A stretch of 64,000 nt of DNA from Acetivibrio clariflavus DSM 19732 (GTDB lineage Bacteria > Bacillota > Clostridia > Acetivibrionales > Acetivibrionaceae): assembly GCF_000237085.1 (NCBI RefSeq), contig NC_016627.1, positions 2,108,118-2,172,117 on the forward strand, in the 5' to 3' direction. Made by a program: the position numbers and the translations under genes. Below are positions 28,101-36,514 of this stretch, one piece after another (within the stretch, counting starts at the first letter, position 1; each line of letters opens with the position of its first letter). The notes under the pieces are model-generated. The model was not told where the DNA came from. It saw only the letters and a program-made list of their open reading frames with translations, and made no database searches.

Positions 28101-30395
28101 TTGTTCAGGAGAGTTAATATTAGCAATACTTACTTTTGCACCGCTTTCTTTTATAATCTCTTCCACCTTTTCTGCCGATTCCCTTACGCTTACCATCTTA
28201 CCCCGATTGTCCGCATCAATTCTGTCAAAGGAAAAACCTCTTTCTCCAATTATATTTATCGCCGATTTCAAATCTACCATTTCGCCGGCATATAAAGAAG
28301 TAATCTCTCCTAAGCTGTGCCCAATCATGTAATCAGCTTTGATTCCGGCTTCCTCTATTAGTTTGTATACTGCCATATTACTTACAAACATTGCAGGGTG
28401 CGTATTTTTTGTGTTTTTGAGTTCAGTTTTCAATTGCTCCTCATCCTCACCGAATATCAGCGGCATCAGAGAGTAGTTATATTTTGCTTTCCATATAGCA
28501 TCAGCTTTATGATAGAAGGACTTTACAGCAGAGTAATTTTCATATAGCTCTTTTAACATATTCGGATATTGAGAAGCTTGTCCCGGGAACATTAACGCAA
28601 TTTGAGACGACTCAATTTTAGGGTCGTTCCCTACATAAATTCCTTTTAATCCGAGTAAATGACTGTCATTCAGCTTGTCTTCCCTAATATATTCCTCAAG
28701 TATGTTCAATTTTTCTCTCAATTGGTCCATCGCAGATGCACAAATAGCAACACGCCATTTTTTATCATTGTCAACCGATAAGTTGTTATAATATACTGCC
28801 TGTTCAAAGGAAGAATTTTCATTTTTCTCTATAAACTCTTTTATGGATGAACATACTGCATCAATCGACTCTCCCGAAAAGAATACCGCTTCTTCCCTTA
28901 TTTTTTCCTGAGAAAATTTGCTTTCATTTTTTCTGTTTGAAAAAGTATAGCTCTTTTGCAAAAACTCCGGTCTGAACTCTTCTATACAAATATGGCAATC
29001 AGCACCACCAAAGCCATAAGAGCTTATATTTGCCCTCCTTGGATGAAGCGGATTTTCTGTCCACTGTCTGTTTTCTGTCAATATGTAAAAAGGTGAGCCT
29101 TCCAATTGTAACTTGGGATTAACCTGCTTTATATTGGCCGTTGCCGGCAGCACCTTATTTTCTACTGCCAAAGACGCTTTAATAAATCCTGCTATTCCTG
29201 CAGCATTCCTTAAGTGACCGATATTGGACTTTATCGAACCTAAACCGCAGTAGTTTTCTTTAGTTGCTCCAAGCCTTTCAAAAGCTTTTTTCAGCGATGT
29301 TACTTCAACAACATCTCCAACAATGGTACCTGTTCCATGGGCTTCTATCATTTCAATGGTATCTACAGAATATCCCGCCATATTGCATGCTCCGGTTATA
29401 ACCCTTATCTGGCCTTCTTCACTGGGAGCTGCTATATATTTACCTTTACCGTCACTGCCGATGCAATAACCCGATATAATGGAATGAATATGATCTCCGT
29501 CTCTCAAGGCATCCGAAAGCCTTTTAAGGACAACTATACCGCCACCTAAACCCATGACAAATCCATTGGCTCTCGCGTCAAAGGGATAAGATCCGTCCGG
29601 TGACAGGGCATTTATTCCGCTGAAGGCCACCAATCCAACTTCTGTAAGGGTTACTTCAGTACCCCCTGTAATAACAGCATCATACTCATGGTTTAACAGC
29701 CCAGCCACACTTTCTGCAATTGTCATTAATGAAGAGGCACAGGCTCCATCCAATACATAAGATGGTCCCCACAAATCGAAGATATTTGCAATTCTGCCCG
29801 CTGTTATATTTTGCAAATAACCGGTGGTTGTATCCTCCGTTACTGTTTGAGTATCTTTAAGCAATTCATCGGATACTTCTTTGAGTACTTTGTCCATTTG
29901 GGGCAGTTTCCCATAAACCTCAGGATGATTAAGTATATGTTCTTTTACATTGCTGAAAAATGTTCTTCTGACAAGGTTTTCAAACTTCGTTCCCGGAGCT
30001 CCGGCACATAAAATTACAGCAGTTTTCTCCTTGGGAAGCTCACTTTTTAGCTGTCCCATAACCTGATCAACGCAATATATGACAGACTTTTGATTTATGT
30101 CCATATAAGCACTGACTGCCGGAGGAATTTTATACTTTCTGCTGAGTTCCATAAAATCAAAATCATCCGGGATGGCAGCAACTTTTGTATAAGTCTTGTC
30201 ATTTTTATTCGGTCTGCCGAAAATATCCGACCTGTAAAATACTGACTTGTTAAAAAAATTATCCGGTATTTCTTTAATTGAAACTTTTTTGTTTAAAATA
30301 TTCTCCCAAAGCATATTTATATTATTAGCGTCGGGCATGTAACACCCCATTGCCACAACAGCAACTCTTTCAAAAGGATAATAATACCTATTCAT
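22170..30395 (-). CDS. Type I polyketide/fatty-acid megasynthase: KS-AT-KS-ACP-ACP-ACP-KR-DH
   Basis: Iterative-type megasynthase related in layout to PfaA/HglE synthases. Residues are counted from the ATG at 30401. KS1 (about 12-480): Cys221 in GACASS, His355 in EAHGTGT, His396 in KSNIGH. Acyltransferase (about 600-900): Ser696 in GHSLGE, His801. KS2 (about 995-1505): Cys1249 in NTACASN, His1397 in CSHETY (not the usual EAHGTGT), His1436 in TGHIMGA. Three ACPs centred on Thr1629, Thr1736 and Thr1844 (DLGxDTxKQAT), where family ACPs usually have Ser. Ketoreductase (about 2150-2440): TGGGNG, Ser2338, Tyr2351. Hot-dog dehydratase (about 2470-2743): HH2480-2481 and Asp2664/Gln2668. No thioesterase, enoyl reductase or methyltransferase is seen. 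The start at 30395 is preferred (GGGGG 9 bases upstream). Confidence 0.9.
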   Translation of the reverse strand: MNRYYYPFERVAVVAMGCYMPDANNINMLWENILNKKVSIKEIPDNFFNKSVFYRSDIFGRPNKNDKTYTKVAAIPDDFDFMELSRKYKIPPAVSAYMDINQKSVIYCVDQVMGQLKSELPKEKTAVILCAGAPGTKFENLVRRTFFSNVKEHILNHPEVYGKLPQMDKVLKEVSDELLKDTQTVTEDTTTGYLQNITAGRIANIFDLWGPSYVLDGACASSLMTIAESVAGLLNHEYDAVITGGTEVTLTEVGLVAFSGINALSPDGSYPFDARANGFVMGLGGGIVVLKRLSDALRDGDHIHSIISGYCIGSDGKGKYIAAPSEEGQIRVITGACNMAGYSVDTIEMIEAHGTGTIVGDVVEVTSLKKAFERLGATKENYCGLGSIKSNIGHLRNAAGIAGFIKASLAVENKVLPATANIKQVNPKLQLEGSPFYILTENRQWTENPLHPRRANISSYGFGGADCHICIEEFRPEFLQKSYTFSNRKNESKFSQEKIREEAVFFSGESIDAVCSSIKEFIEKNENSSFEQAVYYNNLSVDNDKKWRVAICASAMDQLREKLNILEEYIREDKLNDSHLLGLKGIYVGNDPKIESSQIALMFPGQASQYPNMLKELYENYSAVKSFYHKADAIWKAKYNYSLMPLIFGEDEEQLKTELKNTKNTHPAMFVSNMAVYKLIEEAGIKADYMIGHSLGEITSLYAGEMVDLKSAINIIGERGFSFDRIDADNRGKMVSVRESAEKVEEIIKESGAKVSIANINSPEQTVVGGDSQQISVFVEYLKDKGLKYTELNVSHAFHTGIVAKAADEFEESIKDIKFSTPKCKVMACHMSDFYNNVSELEKMPEILKQQILSPVKFTHSVLKLYESGVRVFIEAGPSNVLTNLVKTILYDKDVKIVNIDSKNKSSAETFRQALAILFAHGVDVSYVPANSVLGLHKENVTNVVYQVESKPVDTSNKLTQNHEFAKNSCDLNREDSSFAHQKALTQDSKDSIVYSGVAIGLPGSFKKAFDDNNFGYIVEGRNMIEMLTDEEAQSIYDLNITRLVKTEKETIFKKIESINEVIHFAGKFGKMDMINDYLIDEKLLKQMTQTICAGVAAGYEALRDAGIPLVREYKKTASGAMLPGRLVLPKEMQDDTGIIYVNGLWPIETVISEVSKYTAAKFGSRTRVEILKFFESVISRVSDQDTKKLLADWFAMYYSRLSPNPGEADVYEFNHNFMTMLASQANNRLAQLIGATGPNMYLNTACASNASAITVAEDLIKAGHARRMIVIGADISSTKDLLPWFGAGFSSIGALTECDNLFEAAVPFDNRRSGMILGSGATGIVIERESDVLRRGMNGICRLLGTHTFNTAGHQSKIDTKKHSVELDRFIARMEKEYNFDRKDIASKLVYCSHETYSHKPGCSYMEKVSLESTFGEKYKEIKVINTKGMTGHIMGASIEEAVSAKVLQYQIIPPVVNFKEEDPELCGLNLSKGGEYEFEYVLRAVAAFGGQGNYHLMQRIAKGDERIIDERAYREWIERIASKDAELKYCGRILVAEEKGELFAPVEEGYAEAAPVAEATKIDTSRQINSSSGTDFGKISTMPATVVNQQQIIDEVLTIYANVTQYPKEMLDLSMELEADLGVDTVKQATIFSMIAEKFNLNHLEGQALSNLKTIGQMVDLVMQNTSVADSSVEVNEVKNSLGSEENDRNNMNLSNSDCEAEVLKLISEITLYPVELLERDMEMEADLGIDTVKQATIFSILGEKYGLNEEVAGNISQYRTIGDLIDLVKQNVKCDSKSLSDSEPVAKMPEKGDNENRLNVSRDVSVREQVMNIIAEITQYPVEMLQEDMEIEADLGVDTIKQATILSELSARFGVSEDVNFSPSQLKTIKSIIEAIESNTGGKIADNDNAKGIDAEKKQGTIEDETLKETGSNIERELSLQYPIIVEKNIDNKDFDLKDKKVLVIGNSPETVQGFAKHLKSISSEVKEFIFDEALDINGLENRAADIREAVKDIEVILDLGHLGEHIDFENLAKEKEDNLLYLNSLHRFVFYKELSKVIEKPSIRIMCVISSDGCLGYKQQDGFLENPFYGALCGFYKGLRKEFANSKVKILDIGKVKGSELTEEMISTVVEELEENFQDYEIGYDNGKRITLKLANVDRSELEFAANFDGNHFLITGGGNGITAEIIREVSKNIKAKFTIIGRTAIPSDIEELSKLDEAALEQKKLEIYDQLKKEGKKATPTEVQREFSKVTKAVSVHKLLKEIRESGSDAEYYSCDVSDYEKLKEVVDKAVSNFGPVNVIIHGAGVEKSRLIGQKTKEEFDEIFSVKAKGICNLYRLADKKDLKVLIGFSSISGRFGNEAQLDYCSANSFITGFISMVRSKHKGIRALSIAWSGWKDIGMAWRNEFVKENAEGMGLHLIEPERANAEFMHILNSNLNLNEVVVSKGLGTMVSAEKWHGIKNSVPMIDWISERDGKIDKVFKVFSVKADPIINHHRLGTTPIVPLVAYLEIGAEVHSLIFGKSEQYCFKDVMIYKPLKLFNEKAQELIMKIDEAPDKSINASLYNYFKPKIGDGRMMEIAELKISNKIGEYEYLKEITAVEIDGMKEMLLSESLERMRKIHNNAIQLGPLFMDDKSAQINKYKYNDYGVILTVALSEEQIRNKKYDLPNLLFNPAFADTLMQSCGVHASEGSDRIYLPSEIGEFGLVKVPKEPGLFKSYAKLVKSSDEEKVYNVILYNEKGEVCYYAKDVIVRRISQ

Positions 30396-30699
30396 TGTCA
30401 TTAACCCCCATTTCTTAATAAAAATTAATTCTAATGCTTTAAAGCTTTATCAAAAGTCTTCAAAAACAAGCTATACATTTATTAAAATTATTTGAATTCA
30501 TTAACAATTTTATAAAAACTTTGAAGTTTAAGATATCAGTTGAACATTGGGCAAAAGTATCAAAACAATATGAATCTAAATCAAAATTCAACAATGCAAA
30601 TCTGAAAAATATTTCCTTTTAATTGAATAGTAAAAGTATAATTATTCTGATATTTTTTGATATCTTTCAGATAATCTTTTTTATTCTTAATAAAAGGAA
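30396..30699. other. 300-base gap between ligase and megasynthase genes
   Basis: AT-rich, with no gene or clear terminator. Such a gap inside a same-strand cluster could hold an internal promoter for the megasynthase, but I cannot point to one. Confidence 0.45.
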
Positions 30700-32202
30700 C
30701 TATTTAGTTTCTAAAGATTTATGCATGTTCTTCAGTGCATTTTTATCGATTTTTCCAAGATTGTTCCTTGGGAAATCATCAAGAAAGGTAATATATTTTG
30801 GCACTTTAAAATTGGCTATTTTTTCTGAAACATACTTTATCAAATCTCTATCAGTGACTTTTGCACCATCTTTCAACACCACAAAAGCTTTGACCACTTC
30901 TCCATAAACGATGTCTTCAATACCTACAGCAGCCGAATCAACAACATCAGGGTGCGAGTTGATAGCAGCCTCCACCTCAATGGGTGAAATCTTAAGTCCG
31001 GCTACATTTATAACATCTTTCTTTCTACCGCAAATTACTAAGGAACCGTCACTTTTTTTATAACCGTAGTCACCGGAATATACACATCCGTCTCTAAGTC
31101 TTTCCCTTGTTTCTTCCGGCCTGTTTAAATATCCTAGCATTAACCCTTTTCCTTTAATTCTAATCTCACCTATAACACCGTCTTCACATACATTACCTTC
31201 ATCATCCACTACTTCAACCTCTAAGATACCTTTAGGAGGATAACCGACATCCCCGGCAGGTTCAGGCAGTCTATTCATTCTAGTGGTGATGAGCGTTGTA
31301 GTTTCGGACATGCCATACCCTTCATCGAGATATATTCCGATAGTTTTGAACCATTGGAATGCAGTCTCATAATTAAGAGGTGCAGCCGCTACAAAAGCAG
31401 CTTTAAGTTTTCTTAAAGAATCGTGTATTGCTTCATACCTCAACAACTGCTGGTAATGAGTAGGAACGCCAAAAATATGTGTTATATTTTCTTTTATTAT
31501 GGCATTTGAAATTTTTATAGGCTGAAACGATCGTAAAAACACAATAGCTGCTTTTCCATCCAGTGAAGGAATTAATATGGACACCGAACCAAATCCGTGA
31601 GAAAAGGGTACAAAACAAAGTATTCTATCCTCTTTCGTATATCGATACATAGAACAATTGCTTTTTTCTAAAAATGTAAAGAAACATCCTGCTGAAAGCA
31701 TTACTCCTTTTGGCTTTGAAGTCGAACCTGATGTATAAAGAAGCATGGCGAGTTCATCTTCTTTATAATTATAAAAGTCTTTTTCCTCACATTCAAAGTT
31801 TTGAATTTCATTTTCATAATCTTTAATATGGACAATTTCACATTTTAAACTATCCGGCAGTTCTATTTCACTGCTCATTAAGTGAGTAAAAAGGCATTTT
31901 GCTCCTGAGTCTTCAATATAGTACAGTACTTCATTGGCTTTATACAAAGGGTCAATAAGGCATATGACTCCTCCAATATATTGAATACCAAGTAAAATAA
32001 CTGCTGCCTCAACACTGTTATACAAATGGGTAGCTATCACATCTCCGCTTTTATAGCCCTTTGAAAGCAATAGAGCCGCTGTCTTTTTAACTTCTTCCAT
32101 AAGTTCTCTGTATGTAAGCCTTTTCCCGTTTTCTGCATCGATAAGTGCTTCCAATTCAAGATCCGTTTCCTTTGTATTAAATAACAATTCACAATAGTTC
32201 AT
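30700..32202 (-). CDS. AMP-dependent acyl-CoA/acyl-ACP ligase (ANL superfamily)
   Basis: Activates a carboxylic acid as acyl-AMP and passes it to CoA or a carrier thiol. The P-loop is LLYTSGSTSKPKGVML (about residues 153-168); GYGMSETT (A5), YSGDYGYKKSDGSLVICGRKKDVINVAG (A7-A8, given in two overlapping parts) and the C-terminal Lys in NNLGKIDKNAL are all present, so it should be active. At 500 residues it is a stand-alone ligase. In this cluster it most likely supplies a starter unit to the free ACP; the acid cannot be read from sequence. Confidence 0.9.
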   Translation of the reverse strand: MNYCELLFNTKETDLELEALIDAENGKRLTYRELMEEVKKTAALLLSKGYKSGDVIATHLYNSVEAAVILLGIQYIGGVICLIDPLYKANEVLYYIEDSGAKCLFTHLMSSEIELPDSLKCEIVHIKDYENEIQNFECEEKDFYNYKEDELAMLLYTSGSTSKPKGVMLSAGCFFTFLEKSNCSMYRYTKEDRILCFVPFSHGFGSVSILIPSLDGKAAIVFLRSFQPIKISNAIIKENITHIFGVPTHYQQLLRYEAIHDSLRKLKAAFVAAAPLNYETAFQWFKTIGIYLDEGYGMSETTTLITTRMNRLPEPAGDVGYPPKGILEVEVVDDEGNVCEDGVIGEIRIKGKGLMLGYLNRPEETRERLRDGCVYSGDYGYKKSDGSLVICGRKKDVINVAGLKISPIEVEAAINSHPDVVDSAAVGIEDIVYGEVVKAFVVLKDGAKVTDRDLIKYVSEKIANFKVPKYITFLDDFPRNNLGKIDKNALKNMHKSLETK

Positions 32203-32362
32203 AAATGATTCCCCCAGTTAAATTATATTTTTTACAAAATTAATACTAAAGTGCACTCTGTATATCTTCCTATATTCAGTTTTAGAAAGTATTTATTAAA
32301 TTTATCCAACCCTAGTCTATATCTATAGAATAACGCCTATAACAGAAACATAATTTATAACC

Positions 32363-33403
32363 TTAATATCTAAATATCATACCGCCACTGCTGGCACCTG
32401 CGCCATGAGCTTGCATCATCACAAGGTTTCCGCGCTTTAATCGTCCGGAAACAATAAGATCATGTAAATTTATAGGACTCATTGCAGAAACGGTATTCCC
32501 ATATTTGTGAAATAAACTTTGGCTTTTTTCTTTAGGAATGTTTAACTCTTTAAGTTGCGCTTCCCATATTTTTTCCGACTGATCCGATGTTACAAAGAAA
32601 TCTATATCTTCCATAGTAAGACCGGTTTCCCTGAGAAGCTTTTCAGCAATGACTTTGGCATATTTTGCAGAGCTGTTAAAGACTATATTGCCATCAGCTA
32701 TTCGCATATAAAAAATACTCGGGTTCAAATCTTCCATACCACTTCTTAAGAACTCGGTTCCAAAATTAACCTTTGCATTATCATACAAGGAATGATTGGT
32801 AAGTAAATAGGACGCCAAAAAACTCTTTGTTTCAGAATAGCCTATAAGCATAGCAGCAATTGCATCCCCAAATAAAAACACAGTTTTGGGGTCCGGACTC
32901 TTCCATAGCCTGACACACTTAGCTATTACACTGCCTCCTAAAATCAGTACATAATCATCTCCGGTAGCTACATAACGTATTGCTAAATCCATGGCATGCA
33001 TAAAACCGCTGCATGCCGAACAAATATCAAAGGCAGGTATTCCTTTTTTGGCCTTAAACTTTCTTAATAATCCTATTGATGTTGCCGGAACCTGATAATC
33101 TCCAAACAACTTTGTAAAAATCACCCGGTCAACCTTCTCAATATCGATATTGGCTGTTTCAAGGCATTGTTCTACCGCTGCCATCATGAGGTCTTCCACT
33201 TTTTCATCAAAGTCGCTCCATCTTCTCTCTTTTATCCCCAATGAATATTGAACCGCCCTGTCTGTTGCCAATAATTTAAACTCATCAATAATGTCCTGAT
33301 TTGTAACAACAGCTTTGGGCAATCCTACTCCAGTAGATATGATTCTGGCATACCTGTCAATATTAAGAGGTCTAATTTCGGGAAACCTGATTTCCTTTTC
33401 CAT
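32363..33403 (-). CDS. KASIII/FabH-like condensing or acyltransferase enzyme, catalytic Cys present
   Basis: Thiolase-fold protein of the FabH family, 346 residues. Catalytic Cys131 lies in ICSACSGFMHA. The usual His of PHQAN is missing: the aligned stretch is VTSDQSEKIW (about 271-280). The Asn of the triad is kept in KYGNTVSAM (Asn303). The C-terminus has GAGASSGGMIFRY. Loss of His with Cys retained is seen in FabH-like acyltransferases as well as odd condensing enzymes, so this may transfer rather than condense. Start at 33403 has GGAGG directly upstream. It is a paralogue of the gene at 33846-34895; both share the N-terminal FPE-x-NI-x-RY block. Confidence 0.88.
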   Translation of the reverse strand: MEKEIRFPEIRPLNIDRYARIISTGVGLPKAVVTNQDIIDEFKLLATDRAVQYSLGIKERRWSDFDEKVEDLMMAAVEQCLETANIDIEKVDRVIFTKLFGDYQVPATSIGLLRKFKAKKGIPAFDICSACSGFMHAMDLAIRYVATGDDYVLILGGSVIAKCVRLWKSPDPKTVFLFGDAIAAMLIGYSETKSFLASYLLTNHSLYDNAKVNFGTEFLRSGMEDLNPSIFYMRIADGNIVFNSSAKYAKVIAEKLLRETGLTMEDIDFFVTSDQSEKIWEAQLKELNIPKEKSQSLFHKYGNTVSAMSPINLHDLIVSGRLKRGNLVMMQAHGAGASSGGMIFRY

Positions 33404-33560
33404 ATTTCCTCCAATCAATGCAAAAGCATTTAAAAAATGTTAAATTTTGTCAGTTCATAGAACGCTTCGCTAATAAAATTTTTGCTTATCATATATACAG
33501 TCCTCGTTTTCAGCCGGCTCTAATGCAGATACATTGGTTTCAATATCAATTGAAAACCTT

Positions 33561-33803
33561 TTATTTCTCCATTTTTTCAATAATAAAATTAACAAGATTC
33601 TTCATTATAAATAAATCCGGATCTCCTTCCACCATAGGTATGGAGAAAGTCTCCGAAAACCTAAATCCCAATTCAACAAGGGCAATGGAATCTAGACACA
33701 ATTCTTCAACAAGGTTTGTATCAGCGTTTATTTCGCTTTCGTCCAAATTCAAATAATCGACTATGATTTCTTTTACCTTTTCAAAAACTTCTTTCTCATT
33801 CAT
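33561..33803 (-). CDS. Free-standing acyl carrier protein with normal Ser site
   Basis: 80 residues, acidic four-helix carrier. The attachment site is LCLDSIALVEL with Ser near residue 38, so it is a good substrate for the Sfp-type transferase in the cluster. It begins MNEKEVFEKVKEIIVDYLNL. It lies between the two KASIII-like genes on the same strand, separated by 42 and 157 bases, which suggests that they act on acyl groups held by this ACP. Confidence 0.9.
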   Translation of the reverse strand: MNEKEVFEKVKEIIVDYLNLDESEINADTNLVEELCLDSIALVELGFRFSETFSIPMVEGDPDLFIMKNLVNFIIEKMEK

Positions 33804-33845
33804 TTAATAGCTCAACCTCCAAATATAAAAATATAAAAATTTTTA

Positions 33846-34895
33846 TCAAACTTTATATATAATGCCTCCACCGCTTAAACCTTCTCCATGGGATATCAGC
33901 ATTATATTCATACCTTTTTGTATCTTGCCTGTAGCAAATCCATAGTCTAAAAGTAATGGTAACATGGCCGACATGGTGTTGCCGTGATTCTTTATAAGGG
34001 AAATGCTTTTTTCCTCTCCCACTCCTAAAACTTCAAGGGTAAGCTCCCATATTTTGCGATTGTTCTCAGTAACAAGCACTAAATCTATATCTTTTATTTT
34101 CAGACCACTTTCCAGAAACAAATTTGTTGCTATAGTATATACTGCTTCTTTATAAAAATCTTCGGCATCTTTCCAATTCCCCATCTTATATGTATCGTAA
34201 ACAGAAGCCATCTGCTGTTCAAGTGTCATTGTCTCCCTCTTATCTACCAATGTCAATGGCGTTATAGCTGTAGCCAGTTCATAAAATTCATAATTCGAAT
34301 AGAAATAACTTGCCAGAATATGCTGCTGTTCCGAGTGCCCGATTAATATTGCCGCTGCTGCATCCCCAAACAGGAAAGCAACCCTTGGATCTGTTTTGCT
34401 GATCATTTTGCTGTTTATTCCACCGGAAGCTATAAGAATACTTTCATCTCCGGTACTGATAAACCTGGAAGCAGCATCAAAGGCATGCAGAAAAGAAGAT
34501 ATTCCACCCTCAATATCAAAGGCATGTACTGCCGTGCCGCTGTTAAGCTTTCGTTGCAAAGCACTTGCAGTCATTGGAAGAAGATTATCTCCATAAAATT
34601 TATTCACAATAATTCTCGATAAACGGTCAACTTTAAAATTAGCCTTATTTAGACATTTTTCTGCTGCAAGTGCCAGAAGGTCACTATCTGATTGGTCATC
34701 TTCTGCTATAAATCTTGACTCAACTCCAATTGATTTTGTAATGAATGAAGATTTGAAGGGCAGATTATACTTGACAATAATTTCCTCATTATCGATAGAT
34801 TTTTCAGGTATGTAGGATGCTACAGATTTGATTTCACAATAGCGATTTATATTTTTCCTTTTTAGCTCCGGAAAAATATATTTTGAGTTTTTCAT
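33846..34895 (-). CDS. KASIII-like protein lacking the catalytic Cys
   Basis: 349-residue FabH-fold paralogue of the 32363-33403 product. Where that protein has ACSGF, this one has GISSF: the catalytic Cys is Ile132. The His region is also replaced (LVTENNRKIW), while Asn306 remains in NHGNTMSA. The chain is otherwise complete, from FPELKRKNINRY to GGGIIYKV, so it is not a decaying gene. It is probably a non-catalytic partner or binding subunit, by analogy with PqsB in the PqsBC heterodimer (inference). Start at 34895 follows GGGGGAG. It is the first gene of the cluster. Confidence 0.88.
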   Translation of the reverse strand: MKNSKYIFPELKRKNINRYCEIKSVASYIPEKSIDNEEIIVKYNLPFKSSFITKSIGVESRFIAEDDQSDSDLLALAAEKCLNKANFKVDRLSRIIVNKFYGDNLLPMTASALQRKLNSGTAVHAFDIEGGISSFLHAFDAASRFISTGDESILIASGGINSKMISKTDPRVAFLFGDAAAAILIGHSEQQHILASYFYSNYEFYELATAITPLTLVDKRETMTLEQQMASVYDTYKMGNWKDAEDFYKEAVYTIATNLFLESGLKIKDIDLVLVTENNRKIWELTLEVLGVGEEKSISLIKNHGNTMSAMLPLLLDYGFATGKIQKGMNIMLISHGEGLSGGGIIYKV

Positions 34896-35353
34896 AACTA
34901 TCTCCCCCAAAAAACAAATATTATACAATATATCATGCTATATATTTTAATTATCTTGTTTTAAAATCTCTACATAAATTTTTTGACGAATAATTTTATT
35001 GCAAAAATTTTGGGTCTAGTTAGCATTATTTCCAATATTTATTTTATACTTAAATTTTGCACATTTCAACAGTATTTTACTTTTATTTCACGAGATTATT
35101 ACGAATATTTTACAAAAATCTTAATATATTTTATTTTTAGGTTAAAATAAGAAATTTAACAAAAAATGACGTTTTAAACTAATTTAATTTTAGCACTCCG
35201 CAATAAGATAATAAATCTCTCATTCTTGAAAAAATCAGGGTAACAAAGCCCATTCCCTGTCTTTGTCATTACATTTTTCAAAAAGACAAGAATATAAACT
35301 ATTGAATATTGACAGGTATTTATTTTTATATTGGAGACTCCTTAGAAAACATT
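34896..35353. other. Intergenic region upstream of the megasynthase cluster
   Basis: AT-rich, no supported gene. It must hold the cluster promoter and the 3' flank of the cellulosomal block, but I see neither a clear -35/-10 pair nor a strong terminator. Confidence 0.45.
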
Positions 35354-36361
35354 TTATTCAGGGAACTGGACATTGCCATCAATGATATAAGCCGGACGGG
35401 TGTCGCCCGATACAGGAATACTGTCAAGTACATCTTCCAATACATATCCCCTAATATCGGTCATCCTTATTCTAGGAGTTGTAGTATCAACATTATCTAT
35501 GACAAAATGATTCCAAAACATCTTTTTCATATCTACCCAAGTATTATTTATATAACATTCCATCTTAAGTACAGGATATCGATGATTTCTGACCTGAACT
35601 GCAAGCCATGAAGTAGTGCTGCCTTCCTTAATACGATAGGATACATTTCCGGTAACCGGTGCTGCAACAACACGCCATTTTATATCAATTTTACCCTTTG
35701 ATATATCATCTATTTTAGCAAAGGATTTAGGACATAAATCCAATGCACCGGGAGCACCCTCTGGATAAAGGTCTGTTACATAAACAATTGTCGATCCCTT
35801 TTCCCCTGTTACCTCAAGATAAGCACCAGCTAAAGCGGCATCAATTCCATAGGAATTATAATCATAGGGATTTAACGCTGTAATTTCCATATCCGGGTCA
35901 ATAGGATCCAATAAAGCTGCACCTCCAGAGTAACCCGATCCAGTGAATGTAGCATAGCCTGAATGCTCCTTATCCCAATCAGGATAAGGACTGTATGACG
36001 GAATAGGTTTTGGTGTAATTTGTGGTGTTGGAGTAACTGCCGAAGTATTTGCAGGTAATGAATCACTCTTTGGAAATTTTTTAATTATGCCAAGCAAATA
36101 ACTTTTCATCAAAGCACAATCTATACTATCTATACTGTTGTTTCCATCTACATCAGCTGCCCATGAACCTTCTGCAGTGGGAAAATCCTTGATAAGTCCC
36201 AATACATACATTTTAAGGTTTGCATAATCTATACTGTCAACATATCCATCCCCATTGATATCTCCAACGGTAACTTGTCCTTCCAGTGAAAAAGAATTGA
36301 GAAAAGAAAACTGCAAAAGAGTCATTAAAATGGCACAACAAAAAATTATTTTGCGTTTCAT
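35354..36361 (-). CDS. Dockerin-bearing expansin-like protein
   Basis: Secreted, cellulosome-bound cell-wall loosening protein without hydrolytic activity. Order: signal peptide (1-about 28), type I dockerin (about 33-98, two Ca-loops GDINGDGYVDSIDYA and ADVDGNNSIDSIDCA), Pro/Thr linker, then expansin D1 and D2 (about 135-335). D1 has GYATFTGSGYSGGAALLDP and TDLYPEGAPGALDL with the conserved Asp; D2 (CBM63-like) has WLAVQVRNHRYPVLKME. The whole region closely tracks Bacillus EXLX1 by memory. Of EXLX1's paired surface Trp, only one is kept (SWL instead of RWW). The dockerin is N-terminal, unlike most. Third gene of a GH9-GH81-expansin run. Confidence 0.93.
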   Translation of the reverse strand: MKRKIIFCCAILMTLLQFSFLNSFSLEGQVTVGDINGDGYVDSIDYANLKMYVLGLIKDFPTAEGSWAADVDGNNSIDSIDCALMKSYLLGIIKKFPKSDSLPANTSAVTPTPQITPKPIPSYSPYPDWDKEHSGYATFTGSGYSGGAALLDPIDPDMEITALNPYDYNSYGIDAALAGAYLEVTGEKGSTIVYVTDLYPEGAPGALDLCPKSFAKIDDISKGKIDIKWRVVAAPVTGNVSYRIKEGSTTSWLAVQVRNHRYPVLKMECYINNTWVDMKKMFWNHFVIDNVDTTTPRIRMTDIRGYVLEDVLDSIPVSGDTRPAYIIDGNVQFPE

Positions 36362-36514
36362 TTTTTACCCCCAAAAAAAAATCATCTTTCCTAATTTTTG
36401 TATCTAAAATCGATTATATTATATCATATTTATTTACCTGCTTCAATTAAAGAATAAAAAAACCGTATAGATATTCTGTAAACCTATTACACCTAAACAA
36501 TCAACTGCTTAAGT

